In this document: positions 8,861 through 17,359 of the stretch, one piece after another | Layout of the letters: the number at the start of each line of letters is the position of its first letter | Position numbering within the stretch: the first letter of the stretch is position 1 | Assembly: GCF_026898135.2 (NCBI RefSeq) | Contig: NZ_CP114035.2 | Location: forward strand, 2,521,501 to 2,585,500 | Direction of reading: 5' to 3' | Length of the DNA: 64,000 bases | DNA from: Pseudomonas fortuita | Lineage (GTDB): Bacteria > Pseudomonadota > Gammaproteobacteria > Pseudomonadales > Pseudomonadaceae | Position numbers and translations under genes: made by a program | The notes under the pieces: generated by a model | What the model was told of the DNA's origin: nothing | The model's input: the letters and a program-made list of their open reading frames with translations, nothing else | The model's database searches: none

Positions 8861-9385
8861 GTGCCTCGAATCATCACGCCCAGCACACCTGAACATGAGA
8901 TCGATCAGCAAAATGCAAGGATGTTCGGTACGCCGAAAGAGCGGCTGGACTTCTATCGACGCGAAATTCAGTACGAGACCAGCATCCTGGCCAACCGCAC
9001 TGATGCCTATCTCACGGCGCAGTCGTTTCTGGTCATCGCGTACGTCTCGGCGATGAATAACCTGAACCAGGGCTGGGGCGAGATGTTCACCTTGATGGTG
9101 CCGGCTTTTCTGGCACTGCTCGGTGTGCTCAGTACACTGAACGCCTGGCCAGGCATTCGCGCGGCGTTCCGCATCATCGAGCACTGGCAGTTGAAGCAAA
9201 GCCACTTGCTGCGCAGCGAGCCAATGATGGGGTTGGCTTATGATGAATCGCCGCTGTTCTGCGAGGCTGAAACTTCTCAGGCGGGCCACCGCAAGTCGTT
9301 GCTGTTTTCCTTGCGTACGCCCTGGATTTTTCTCGGGTTCTGGATCTTGCTGGGCAGCTATTCGGTTTTCATTCAGCTGGCGTGA
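8861..9385 (+). CDS. Membrane protein of unknown function, three helices, 174 aa
   Basis: Starts at GTG 8861 with AAGGAG seven bases upstream. The N-terminal 45 residues are soluble and charged (ERLDFYRREIQYETSILANR), followed by hydrophobic segments around SFLVIAYVSAM, FTLMVPAFLALLGVLSTL and the C-terminal PWIFLGFWILLGSYSVFI. No family is recognised. It is divergent from the SDR gene and ends against a shared terminator with the PfpI gene. Confidence 0.72.
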   Translation: MPRIITPSTPEHEIDQQNARMFGTPKERLDFYRREIQYETSILANRTDAYLTAQSFLVIAYVSAMNNLNQGWGEMFTLMVPAFLALLGVLSTLNAWPGIRAAFRIIEHWQLKQSHLLRSEPMMGLAYDESPLFCEAETSQAGHRKSLLFSLRTPWIFLGFWILLGSYSVFIQLA

Positions 9386-9392
9386 CCAGCGC

Positions 9393-9422
9393 CTCCTGGT
9401 CGGCAACCGGTGCGACCAGGAG
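9393..9422. terminator. Bidirectional terminator-like hairpin between convergent genes
   Basis: CTCCTGGTCG (9393-9402) and CGACCAGGAG (9413-9422) form a perfect 10-bp stem with a 10-base loop, midway between the stops of the membrane protein gene and the PfpI gene. Confidence 0.6.
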
Positions 9423-9443
9423 ACGGGCTGACGATGATCAGAC

Positions 9444-9986
9444 TCAGCCTGCCAGCGCCTTGATCAATTGTTCATTGAAGGCAGGAATATCATCCGGCTG
9501 GCGGCTGGTGATCAGGTTGCCATCCACGACCACCTGTTCGTCCACCCACGTGCCGCCGGCATTGCGAATATCGTCCTGCAAGGTCTTGTAGCTGGTCATT
9601 CGCTTGCCTTTGGCCAACCCGCTCGACACCAACAGCCACGCGCCGTGACAGATGACGGCCAGCGGCTTGCCCGCCGCATCATGGCTTTTTACCAGCTTTT
9701 GCGCGCCGGGGATCAGGCGAATCGTGTCGGAGTTCTGCACGCCGCCGGGCAGCACCAGGGCGTCGTAGAGGTCAAGCTGCGCGCTGTCGAAGGTAGCATC
9801 CACGTTGAATTCGTCGGCGGGTTTGTCATGGTTCCAGCCCCGTACGGTGCCTTCCTTTTCGCCCAGGATATCCACCACCGCGCCACTGTTTTGCAGCGCC
9901 TCACGCGGGCCGGTCAGTTCTACCTGCTCGAAGCCATCGGTGACCAGAAAGGCCACGCGCTTGCCGTTAAGTTGTGCACTCATCAT
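9444..9986 (-). CDS. DJ-1/PfpI family protein (YhbO/PfpI-type protease or deglycase)
   Basis: A 180-residue cytosolic protein of the PfpI group, which act as stress-induced deglycases or glyoxalases. The nucleophile elbow AVICHGAWLL carries the active-site Cys-His, and the partner Glu is in TDGFEQVELTGP. GAGG lies 6 bases before the ATG at 9986 (a second ATG follows directly). The neighbourhood is a stress-gene island. Confidence 0.9.
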   Translation of the reverse strand: MMSAQLNGKRVAFLVTDGFEQVELTGPREALQNSGAVVDILGEKEGTVRGWNHDKPADEFNVDATFDSAQLDLYDALVLPGGVQNSDTIRLIPGAQKLVKSHDAAGKPLAVICHGAWLLVSSGLAKGKRMTSYKTLQDDIRNAGGTWVDEQVVVDGNLITSRQPDDIPAFNEQLIKALAG

Positions 9987-10255
9987 ATGTTTCCTCGTAC
10001 TGATAGGCCTTCCATAAGGGCCCACAAACAGCGAGCAAAGTTCCTGCTAGATGCTCGGCGGGTCCTCCAGCCATGACGAGCAAGCTGCATGAGGTAGCAA
10101 CGCCCCCTGCTAAATTGGCTACAGTTAGCGTCACAAAAGATGGCGCAATGAAATTATTGACCGGCCGCACAACTATTTTCACCGGTAGATGTCATTTTCA
10201 ACGCCGGTACGAACGTCGTTCAGCCGGCCAGGCATTTTTCAGGAGCGAAGCGCAT

Positions 10256-11107
10256 ATGGCAGCACTGCAGAACAGCACGTTGGAAGCAATTGTCGGTGGT
10301 CAGGGGCAGTTGTTGGCGGAGTGGCTCAGCGCCCTGGAGGCCAACGGCGCGACGCGCAACATTCGTGAACATGACTTGCGCCAGGAAACCCGTGACTTCC
10401 TGCAGTTGGTGATCGACGGGCTGCGCAAAGAGGCGGGTACGCACATTGGCGCAGAAGGTTGGGAGGAGGCCCGACGTTTCCTCGAAAAACTCTCTGCCAG
10501 CCGTGCCCAGGTGGGGCAGGAGTCGCACCAAACGGCCTATTTCATTTTCGCCCTCAAGGGGCCGCTATTCAGACTGTTGCAAGCCCATTACGCAGAGCAC
10601 CCTGCGCTGTTGGCCGAACAACTGTGGGAAATCTCCCAGCTGTTCGATGCATTTGGCCTGCACACCATCCGCACCTATCAGAAAAACCGCGAAGGCGTCA
10701 TCAAGCGCCAGCAGGAAGAGTTGCTCGAGCTTTCCACCCCGGTGGTCAAACTCTGGGAGGGTGTACTGGCACTGCCGTTGATCGGCACACTGGATTCGCA
10801 ACGCAGCCAGACAGTGATGGAGTCGCTGCTGCAACGCATTGTTGATACCGGCTCCGAGATTGCCATCATCGACATTACCGGGGTGCCTACAGTCGACACC
10901 TTGGTCGCGCAACACCTGCTCAAGACGGTAACGGCTATCCGCCTGATGGGCGCCGATTGCATCATCAGCGGTATTCGTCCCCAGATCGCCCAGACTATCG
11001 TGCACCTGGGCCTCGATCTGGGCACGCTGACTACCAAGTCCAACCTTGCTGACGCCTTGAAGCTGGCGCTTTCGCGTCTGGGTACCAGTACTGGCGAGAA
11101 GGTGTGA
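10256..11107 (+). CDS. rsbR: RsbR-type stressosome scaffold protein (RsbRD-like N-domain plus STAS)
   Basis: A 283-residue co-antagonist that would build the stressosome shell with RsbS. Residues 1-150 are an alpha-helical sensor domain resembling the RsbRD N-terminal type (EWLSALEANGA, QTAYFIFALKGPLF), with no PAS or globin features. Residues 160-275 are a STAS domain with IIDITGVPTVDTLVAQHLL and GIRPQIAQTIVHLG. Thr215 (in VDT) and Thr247 (in AQT) are the probable equivalents of the two phosphothreonines of B. subtilis RsbR. The ATG at 10256 has AGGAG upstream; about 60 extra upstream codons without RsbR character were excluded. First gene of a six-gene overlapping operon. Confidence 0.88.
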   Translation: MAALQNSTLEAIVGGQGQLLAEWLSALEANGATRNIREHDLRQETRDFLQLVIDGLRKEAGTHIGAEGWEEARRFLEKLSASRAQVGQESHQTAYFIFALKGPLFRLLQAHYAEHPALLAEQLWEISQLFDAFGLHTIRTYQKNREGVIKRQQEELLELSTPVVKLWEGVLALPLIGTLDSQRSQTVMESLLQRIVDTGSEIAIIDITGVPTVDTLVAQHLLKTVTAIRLMGADCIISGIRPQIAQTIVHLGLDLGTLTTKSNLADALKLALSRLGTSTGEKV

Positions 11108-11111
11108 GGCG

Positions 11112-11474
11112 ATGGAGCGTATTCCCATTCTGCAAATGGGTGAATTCCTGCTGGTAACCATCCAGGTCGACATGCACGACCAACTGGCGCTGCGCCTGCA
11201 GGACGATCTTACTGAGCGTTTAGACCATACTTCGGCCCGCGGCGTGCTGATCGATATTTCCGCGCTGGATATGGTCGATTCGTTCATTGGCCGCATGATC
11301 GCCAGTATTTCTGGCCTTTCGCGGATAATGGATGCCGAGACCGTGCTGGTCGGCATGCAACCTGCGGTGGCCATCACCCTCGTGGAGCTTGGCCTGACCT
11401 TGCCCGGGGTAAGCACGGCATTGAATGTCGACCGCGGCATGCATCTGTTGCGGCAGCGGGTAGGCCACTCATGA
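11112..11474 (+). CDS. rsbS: RsbS-type STAS antagonist of the stressosome
   Basis: A 120-residue single STAS-domain protein that would co-assemble with RsbR and hold RsbT until phosphorylated. The phosphorylation site is Ser57 in ALDMVDSFIGR, the position of RsbS Ser59 in Bacillus. It starts 4 bases after rsbR and its stop overlaps the start of rsbT (ATGA). Confidence 0.9.
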   Translation: MERIPILQMGEFLLVTIQVDMHDQLALRLQDDLTERLDHTSARGVLIDISALDMVDSFIGRMIASISGLSRIMDAETVLVGMQPAVAITLVELGLTLPGVSTALNVDRGMHLLRQRVGHS

Positions 11475-11875
11475 GCATCCGCCAGAGTGGCAGCCAGCCG
11501 GTGCGCGTGGAGCAGGACGTGGTACTGGCCCGGCAACTGACCCGCAAGCTCGCCACCGACTGCGGCATGCGGCTGGTCGACCTGACCAAACTGGTCACGG
11601 CTGTCAGTGAGCTGGCACGCAACACCGTGGTATACGGGGGGGGCGGGGATATGGACTGGGCGGTCATCGAAGAAGCCGGGCGCGTAGGCCTGCGCCTGTT
11701 GTTTCGTGACGAGGGGCCGGGCATCGCCGATGTCAAACTGGCCCTCACCGATGGCTGGACGTCGGGTGGCGGGCTTGGCCTGGGCTTGACCGGCGCTCGC
11801 CGGCTGGTAGACGAATTTGATCTGGACACCACTCCCGGGCAAGGCACCCGGGTAACGATCACCCGATGGGCCTGA
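11471..11875 (+). CDS. rsbT: RsbT-type switch kinase (GHKL ATPase)
   Basis: A 134-residue GHKL serine/threonine kinase. The N-box is AVSELARNTVVYGGGG, the G1 box FRDEGPGIAD and the G2 region GGGLGLGLTGARRLVD, ending in GQGTRVTITRW. It should phosphorylate RsbR and RsbS, leave the stressosome and act on a downstream partner. There is no RsbU gene here, so its partner is probably one of the next three gene products. Confidence 0.92.
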   Translation: MSIRQSGSQPVRVEQDVVLARQLTRKLATDCGMRLVDLTKLVTAVSELARNTVVYGGGGDMDWAVIEEAGRVGLRLLFRDEGPGIADVKLALTDGWTSGGGLGLGLTGARRLVDEFDLDTTPGQGTRVTITRWA

Positions 11876-12882
11876 ACCTGGCAGCGAGTTTGACGCAGGT
11901 GCTGCACATTGATGAGGCCAGCCAGGTCGGCCATGCCCGGCGTGTGGTCCAGAAGCTGGCCGAGCAGCTGGGTTTCTCTGCCGCCGACGCTGGCCGGGCA
12001 GCTATTGTTGCCACCGAGCTTGCCAGCAATGTGCTCAAGCACGCCGAGCGTGGCGAATTGCACCTTCGCGTGCTTGCGCATGGCGCCCACCCGGGTATGG
12101 AGCTGGTGGCGGTGGACCGTGCCCAGGGGTTCGACCTGGCCAGTTGCCTGGCTGATGGTTATTCCACCGGCGGTACCCAGGGCATCGGGCTAGGGGCGGT
12201 CAGCCGGCTGGCACAAGTGTTTGACGTGCACGCCGACGCGAAAGGCGCTGTGGTACTCGCGCGTATTTACCGGCAAGAGCATACGGCCGGGGATATACGC
12301 ATCGGCGTGTCCCAGCATTCGCTGCACGATGACCCCGCCTGCGGAGACAGTTGGCACGTGACGCTTGCCGAGCAGCGTTTCAGCGCCGTGATGATCGATG
12401 GCCTCGGCCATGGCGAAGAGGCCGAGCGTGCGGCCAAGGCGGGTATCCAGGCTTTTGCTTTGGCGCCATTCAGCGCGCCGGAGCACGTGCTTGGCGAAAT
12501 GCACCATGCCATGGCCGGAACCCGTGGCGGTGCGGCTGCCATTGCCCAGTACGACGGCGCGGGTGACCGCCTGTCGTTTATCGGTATTGGCAATATCGGC
12601 GCAACCCTGGTCGGTACAGACCGGCCTCGCGGCCTTGCCTCACACCCGGGCATCGTCGGCGGGCAATACCGCAAGGGCCAGGTGTTCGACTACGCTCACG
12701 TGAAAGGAAATCTGTTGATCATGTTCAGTGACGGCCTGCAGTCCCGTTGGAATCTGCAAACCTACCCCGGGCTTGTTCACCGCCACCCGGCGGTCATCGC
12801 TGCCATATTGCATCGCGATTTCTGCCGTGGGCGGGATGATGTGACGGTGTTGGTCATCGACCTGGAGACTGTGCATGGCTGA
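11866..12882 (+). CDS. ATPase-PP2C fusion: RsbT/RsbW-like domain joined to SpoIIE/RsbX-like phosphatase
   Basis: A 338-residue two-domain protein. Residues 1-130 are a GHKL ATPase-like domain (ATELASNVLKHAERGEL, VDRAQGFDLASC, GGTQGIGLGAV). Residues 140-338 are a PP2C/SpoIIE phosphatase with the metal-site motifs VMIDGLGHGEEA, FSDGLQSRW and RGRDDVTVLVID. By position it corresponds to RsbX, the phosphatase that resets RsbR and RsbS. The fusion of kinase-like and phosphatase domains is notable. The start overlaps rsbT by 10 bases. Confidence 0.88.
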   Translation: MGLNLAASLTQVLHIDEASQVGHARRVVQKLAEQLGFSAADAGRAAIVATELASNVLKHAERGELHLRVLAHGAHPGMELVAVDRAQGFDLASCLADGYSTGGTQGIGLGAVSRLAQVFDVHADAKGAVVLARIYRQEHTAGDIRIGVSQHSLHDDPACGDSWHVTLAEQRFSAVMIDGLGHGEEAERAAKAGIQAFALAPFSAPEHVLGEMHHAMAGTRGGAAAIAQYDGAGDRLSFIGIGNIGATLVGTDRPRGLASHPGIVGGQYRKGQVFDYAHVKGNLLIMFSDGLQSRWNLQTYPGLVHRHPAVIAAILHRDFCRGRDDVTVLVIDLETVHG

Positions 12883-13750
12883 ACCCTCATCGAACAACAG
12901 CGTCGAGCAGGCCGACCTGATCGCCCGCTTGCAGGCCGAAAACCAGGCGTTGTGCGCTGAACTGGAGGACACCAACCAAGGGGTGCTGGCACTGTATGCC
13001 GAGCTGGACAGCCAGGCTGAGCAGCTGCGCCAGGCGTCGGACCTGAAAAGCCGCTTTCTGTCCTACATGAGCCACGAGTTCCGCACGCCGCTGGGTTCGA
13101 TCCTGAGCATCACCAGCCTGCTCGCCGACGAGGTGGACGGGCCGTTGAGCAAGGAGCAGCAGTTGCAGGTGGCGTTTATCAATACCGCAACGCGTGAGCT
13201 GGGCGACATGGTCGACGACCTGCTGGACCTTGCCAAGATCGAGGCCGGCCGCATCACCATATCGCCGGCCTGGTTCGATATGCTCGACCTGTTCGCGGCC
13301 TTGCGCGGCATGTTCCGCCCGATCGTCGACACCGGCGCGGTGGATTTGATCTTCGAAGAGCCCCAGGGCCTGCCGAAGATGTACACGGATGACAAGAAGC
13401 TGGCGCAGATCCTTCGCAACTTCATCTCCAACGCCTTGAAGTTCACCACCCGCGGCGAAGTACGCGTGTCGGCGCAACTTCTGGGTACTGACCAGGTCCG
13501 TTTTGCCGTGAGCGATACAGGTATCGGTATCGCCCCTGAGCTGCTCGGCAGCTTGTTCGAAGACTTTGCCCAGGTCGATTCGCCGCTGCAGAAGCGCTTG
13601 CGCGGCACTGGGCTGGGGCTGTCGCTGTGCAAGCGTTTTGCCGCGCTGCTGGGCGGCAAGGTAGGGGTGGAAAGCACGCCTGGCAGCGGGTCGTGTTTTT
13701 TTGTCATCCTGCCGATGGCGCTGGCCCCGGAGAGCGCTGATGAACGCTGA
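12875..13750 (+). CDS. Soluble sensor histidine kinase of the stressosome operon
   Basis: A 291-residue histidine kinase without membrane segments. It has an N-terminal coiled coil (EQADLIARLQAENQALCAEL), H-box SYMSHEFRTPLGS with His67, N-box LRNFISNALKFTT, G1 SDTGIGIAPE and G2 RGTGLGLSL. The absence of a sensor domain suggests that the signal comes from the stressosome, perhaps through RsbT or the ATPase-PP2C protein. It overlaps the genes on both sides by 8 and 11 bases. Confidence 0.9.
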   Translation: MAEPSSNNSVEQADLIARLQAENQALCAELEDTNQGVLALYAELDSQAEQLRQASDLKSRFLSYMSHEFRTPLGSILSITSLLADEVDGPLSKEQQLQVAFINTATRELGDMVDDLLDLAKIEAGRITISPAWFDMLDLFAALRGMFRPIVDTGAVDLIFEEPQGLPKMYTDDKKLAQILRNFISNALKFTTRGEVRVSAQLLGTDQVRFAVSDTGIGIAPELLGSLFEDFAQVDSPLQKRLRGTGLGLSLCKRFAALLGGKVGVESTPGSGSCFFVILPMALAPESADER

Positions 13751-15686
13751 CATCCGCCTGCTGATCGTCGACGACAACGTTACCACACGCTATGCGCTGC
13801 GCCGCCGCCTGGCACTGCATGGGTACACGGTGACGGAGGCAGGCACCGGTGGCGAGGGGCTGGCGTTGATCGGCAGCGGGCAGTTCGATGCGCTGATCCT
13901 GGATGTCAACCTGCCGGACATGAGCGGCTTCGACATCGTCCGGCTGCTGCGTGCCAGGCCGGAAACGGCCTTGCTGCCGGTGATCCATGTATCGGCAGCG
14001 TCGATCCAGAGGGGTGACATCATTACCGGGCTCGATGCAGGCGCGGACGCTTATCTGGTACACCCTGTGGACGCTGATGTGCTGGTGGCCACCCTCGGCA
14101 CCCTGCTACGGGTGAGGGACACCGAACGGGCCTTGCGGGAAAGCGAGGCCCGTTTTCGGGAAATCTTCACCAATGTGTCAGCCCCGATCGCCGTGGTTGA
14201 TGCAGGGCTGAAGGTGCATGAATGCAACCATGCCTTCGAGCAGTTGATCCAGGATAATCGCAACCCCGATGCGTTGCAGGAATGCTTCGCCGATGACCAG
14301 CAGACCGCCATCGCCGATTTGCGTCAGCACCTGCTTGCGGGGCAGCGCTGGCGTGGCACGTTAGCCATGCACGTTGGCGGCATGCCCCGGGATACCGAAT
14401 GGCAGCTATCGCCCTACCGGAAGCCGGGATTGTGCCTGGTGTTTGTCGAGGACGTCACCGAGCATCGCCACCGCGAGCGCTCGCATCTGGCGCGACTGGA
14501 GGACGCCAACACCCAGTTGGCGCGGGAGACGGCCCAGCGTGAGCAGACCGAGGCGCAACTGTTGCAGCTGCAGAAGATGGATGCGCTGGGCAGCCTGACA
14601 GGCGGTATTGCCCATGACTTCAACAACCTGTTGACCGGCATCATCACCAGCCTGGAGCTGATCCGCAAACGGGTAGCAGAGAACCGGACCGAAAAGGTCC
14701 CTGCCTACGCCGACGCGGCCTTGACCTCTGCCATGAGCGCCGCCTCGCTGACTCACCGTCTGCTCGCCTTCGCACGGCAGCAACCTCTGGACACGCGGCC
14801 AGTGGACATCAACGAGCGGGTTCGTTCACTGGAGGAACTGATCAATCGCACCATTGGTGAGCGAATCGTGCTGCAACTGCAGCTGTCACGCGAGCCCACC
14901 ACCGCGCTGGTCGACCCGATCCAGCTGGAGAGCGCGGTACTCAACCTGGTGATCAACGCCCGCGACGCCTTGGCCAAGGGCGGGCATATCTGGGTGAATA
15001 CGGCGGCGACCTTCTCACTCGGCGACCCCAACCTGCGCGATGGCCCTTACGTGGCGGTGACGGTGCGCGATGATGGCTGTGGTATCGCGCCGGAGCTGCT
15101 GGAAAAGGTCTTCGATCCATTTTTTACTACCAAGCCGGTAGGACAAGGTACCGGTCTTGGGCTATCGACCATCTACGGTTTTGCCCGCCAGTCGGGCGGG
15201 CACGTGTCGATCCACAGCGCGCCGGGGGTGGGCACCGAAGTCACCCTGATGTTGCCTGCCAGCGACGAGCAGGAGGCTTGCGAGGCGCACAGGCCGCAAG
15301 TCGACCAGCAAGGGGCCGGTGAATATGTGCTGGTGGTCGAGGACATGGCGTCGGTGCGCCTGTCAGTGGCAGAAGTACTGACCGATGCAGGATATCGTTG
15401 CATCCTGGCCCAAACCATCGAGCAGGCACTCGATCATCTGCGTGGAGATAGCGGCATTCAGTTGTTGCTGACCGACGTTGGCCTGCCAGGCATAAGCGGC
15501 CGCGAGCTGGCCGATATGGCGCGGATCTACCGGCCAGGTCTGCCGGTACTGTTCATGACGGGCTACGCGGAAACCGCTCTGGACCGCCAGGCGTTCCTGG
15601 GCAGCGGGATGGACCTACTGATCAAGCCGTTCCAGATCAGCGAGCTGCTCGTCAAGATACGCCGGGCACTGGGTCATGCGACATGA
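13740..15686 (+). CDS. Hybrid kinase: REC-PAS-HisKA-HATPase-REC
   Basis: A 648-residue soluble protein. An N-terminal receiver (acidic pair DD at 11-12, phospho-acceptor Asp55 in LILDVNLPD) is followed by a PAS-like domain ([16 protein letters not shown], about 130-245), a coiled linker, a HisKA domain of the [13 protein letters not shown] type (His292), an HATPase domain ([21 protein letters not shown]) and a C-terminal receiver with Asp579 in LLTDVGLPG. The N-terminal receiver is a plausible target of the upstream soluble kinase. There is no DNA-binding output domain in this operon. The start overlaps the previous gene. Confidence 0.9.
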   Translation: MNADIRLLIVDDNVTTRYALRRRLALHGYTVTEAGTGGEGLALIGSGQFDALILDVNLPDMSGFDIVRLLRARPETALLPVIHVSAASIQRGDIITGLDAGADAYLVHPVDADVLVATLGTLLRVRDTERALRESEARFREIFTNVSAPIAVVDAGLKVHECNHAFEQLIQDNRNPDALQECFADDQQTAIADLRQHLLAGQRWRGTLAMHVGGMPRDTEWQLSPYRKPGLCLVFVEDVTEHRHRERSHLARLEDANTQLARETAQREQTEAQLLQLQKMDALGSLTGGIAHDFNNLLTGIITSLELIRKRVAENRTEKVPAYADAALTSAMSAASLTHRLLAFARQQPLDTRPVDINERVRSLEELINRTIGERIVLQLQLSREPTTALVDPIQLESAVLNLVINARDALAKGGHIWVNTAATFSLGDPNLRDGPYVAVTVRDDGCGIAPELLEKVFDPFFTTKPVGQGTGLGLSTIYGFARQSGGHVSIHSAPGVGTEVTLMLPASDEQEACEAHRPQVDQQGAGEYVLVVEDMASVRLSVAEVLTDAGYRCILAQTIEQALDHLRGDSGIQLLLTDVGLPGISGRELADMARIYRPGLPVLFMTGYAETALDRQAFLGSGMDLLIKPFQISELLVKIRRALGHAT

Positions 15687-15728
15687 GGTGCACTTTGCAG
15701 CAACTGCCTGCATAAGGCCGGTCAATAT

Positions 15729-15894
15729 GGCCCCGGCTGCGCCGGGGTTCGCGGGGCAAGCCCGCTCCCACAGGTACGGCGCATGAGTTGCACGCAATGC
15801 GGTCCATGTGGGAGCGGGCTTGCCCCGCGAACACGGGCGTAGCCCGTGCCAACCACCGCGCAGCCTGCTTCGGGCGCAAGCCCGCTTCCACAGG
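15729..15894. repeat. Cluster of REP elements
   Basis: Three REP-like units separate the hybrid kinase and the antiporter: GCGGGGCAAGCCCGCTCCCA near 15750, the opposing GTGGGAGCGGGCTTGCCCCG at 15808, and CGGGCGCAAGCCCGCTTCCA ending at 15894, plus a CACGGGCGTAGCCCGTG stem. They fill most of the gap 15687-15986. Confidence 0.8.
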
Positions 15895-15986
15895 TTGTTT
15901 ACAGGGAATCGGTTATCGCAGCTGAACGACCCGTCGCCACTGAACGTCAAACCATCATCGAGCACTTTACCAAGGCTGCTGCGCAG

Positions 15987-17330
15987 ATGACCTTCATCGT
16001 CTGGTTCGCCATGCTGGGCGCAGTCTTGCTGCTGCTGGCGCTCTCTTCCTCCTATTTACGCTGGATTCCGGTGACTTCCTCGGTGGTTTGTCTGGTCTTG
16101 GGCATCGGCCTGGGAGCGTCCGGGTTGGGTCTTCTCCACCTGGATGTCAGCGGTTCCAAGGGATGGATGGAGCACCTGACCGAGGTGGCGGTGTTGTTTT
16201 CGCTGTTCTTCAGCGGCTTGAAACTGCGCTTGCCCTTGCACGACCGCCGATGGGGGAGCGCGTTTTACCTGGCGGGGCCTGTGATGATGCTCTGCATAGG
16301 TGGCGTCACGCTGCTATTGCACTACGGCCTGGACCTTGAATGGGGTATTGCAGTACTGATCGGGGCAATTCTTGCACCCACAGATCCCGTGCTTGCAACA
16401 CTGGTGCAGGTGGCTGATGCCCAGGACGATGATCCTGTGCGCTTCAGCTTGTCCGGTGAGGCTGGCCTGAACGACGGAGTGGCCTTTCCCTTCGTCATCC
16501 TTGGGCTGTTGTTGCAACAGAACAGCGGGCATGCCTGGCTCGGCGACTGGTTGATCAAGGACATGCTCTGGGCAGTGAGTGCGGGTCTGCTGCTTGGCTA
16601 CTGGATGGGGCGCGGGCTGGGCAAACTCACTCTGTTCCTGCGCCTGCGCAACGACGACAGCACTGTATCGCCCAACGATTACCTGGCCTTGGCACTGATC
16701 GCGCTGGCCTATGTGTTTGCCGAAACGATCCAGGCCTATGGGTTTCTCGCGGTATTCGCCGCTGGGCTGGGCTTGCGCCAGGCGGAGGCCAGTACCTCCA
16801 GCAGCCCTGGGCAGCCGGCTGCCGAACATCTGGTGCAGCCGGTAGTGGGCCACCAGCATGTGGCGCCGGAACAGGCCGTCAAAGGTGATGTTCGCGGGCT
16901 GGACGATTCCCAGGTTGCAGCAGGGATCATGCTCGGGGACATGCTGGCCTTCGGCAGCTTGATCGAGCGGGCAATGGAGGTTTTTCTCGTGACCTTGCTC
17001 GGGGTGGTGTTGATGGAGCATTGGGACTGGCGGGCATTGCTGGTCGGCGGAGCACTGTTTCTGGTGATTCGTCCCTTGAGCATTTTGCTGTTTCCGATTC
17101 GGGGGATGCTGGGTATTCGAGAACGTGGGCTGCTTGGATGGTTTGGCATCCGGGGTATCGGGAGTTTTTACTACCTCTTCTACGCCCTTAACCACGGGCT
17201 GCCTCCTGGTCATGCGGCCCAGAGCACCAACCTGGTGTTGTCAGTGGTGGCGTTGAGCATACTGCTGCATGGGTTGAGCGTTCAGCCGCTGCTTGCCCGA
17301 TACGAAGCGTGGAAGCAGCGGACGTCATGA
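15987..17330 (+). CDS. Na+/H+ or K+/H+ antiporter, CPA1 (NhaP-type) family
   Basis: A 447-residue inner-membrane antiporter with about twelve hydrophobic segments. The ion-binding region reads GAILAPTDPVLATLV, and the second conserved stretch SGEAGLNDGVAFPFV holds the conserved Asp. A polar insertion of about 50 residues after LGLRQAEAS (SSSPGQPAAEHLVQP, HVAPEQAVKGDVRG) breaks the helix series and is unusual. The ATG at 15987 is chosen because the hydrophobic part begins just after it; the Shine-Dalgarno sequence is weak, and an earlier start remains possible. Confidence 0.85.
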   Translation: MTFIVWFAMLGAVLLLLALSSSYLRWIPVTSSVVCLVLGIGLGASGLGLLHLDVSGSKGWMEHLTEVAVLFSLFFSGLKLRLPLHDRRWGSAFYLAGPVMMLCIGGVTLLLHYGLDLEWGIAVLIGAILAPTDPVLATLVQVADAQDDDPVRFSLSGEAGLNDGVAFPFVILGLLLQQNSGHAWLGDWLIKDMLWAVSAGLLLGYWMGRGLGKLTLFLRLRNDDSTVSPNDYLALALIALAYVFAETIQAYGFLAVFAAGLGLRQAEASTSSSPGQPAAEHLVQPVVGHQHVAPEQAVKGDVRGLDDSQVAAGIMLGDMLAFGSLIERAMEVFLVTLLGVVLMEHWDWRALLVGGALFLVIRPLSILLFPIRGMLGIRERGLLGWFGIRGIGSFYYLFYALNHGLPPGHAAQSTNLVLSVVALSILLHGLSVQPLLARYEAWKQRTS

Positions 17331-17359
17331 GGGCGCTTCAAGCCCTTTGTCTTCGATGC

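Noticed and set aside
10565..11842. A 425-codon open frame on the minus strand across rsbR-rsbS-rsbT
   Set aside because: Antisense to three genes with clear motifs; Gln/Arg/His-rich shadow translation without family features.
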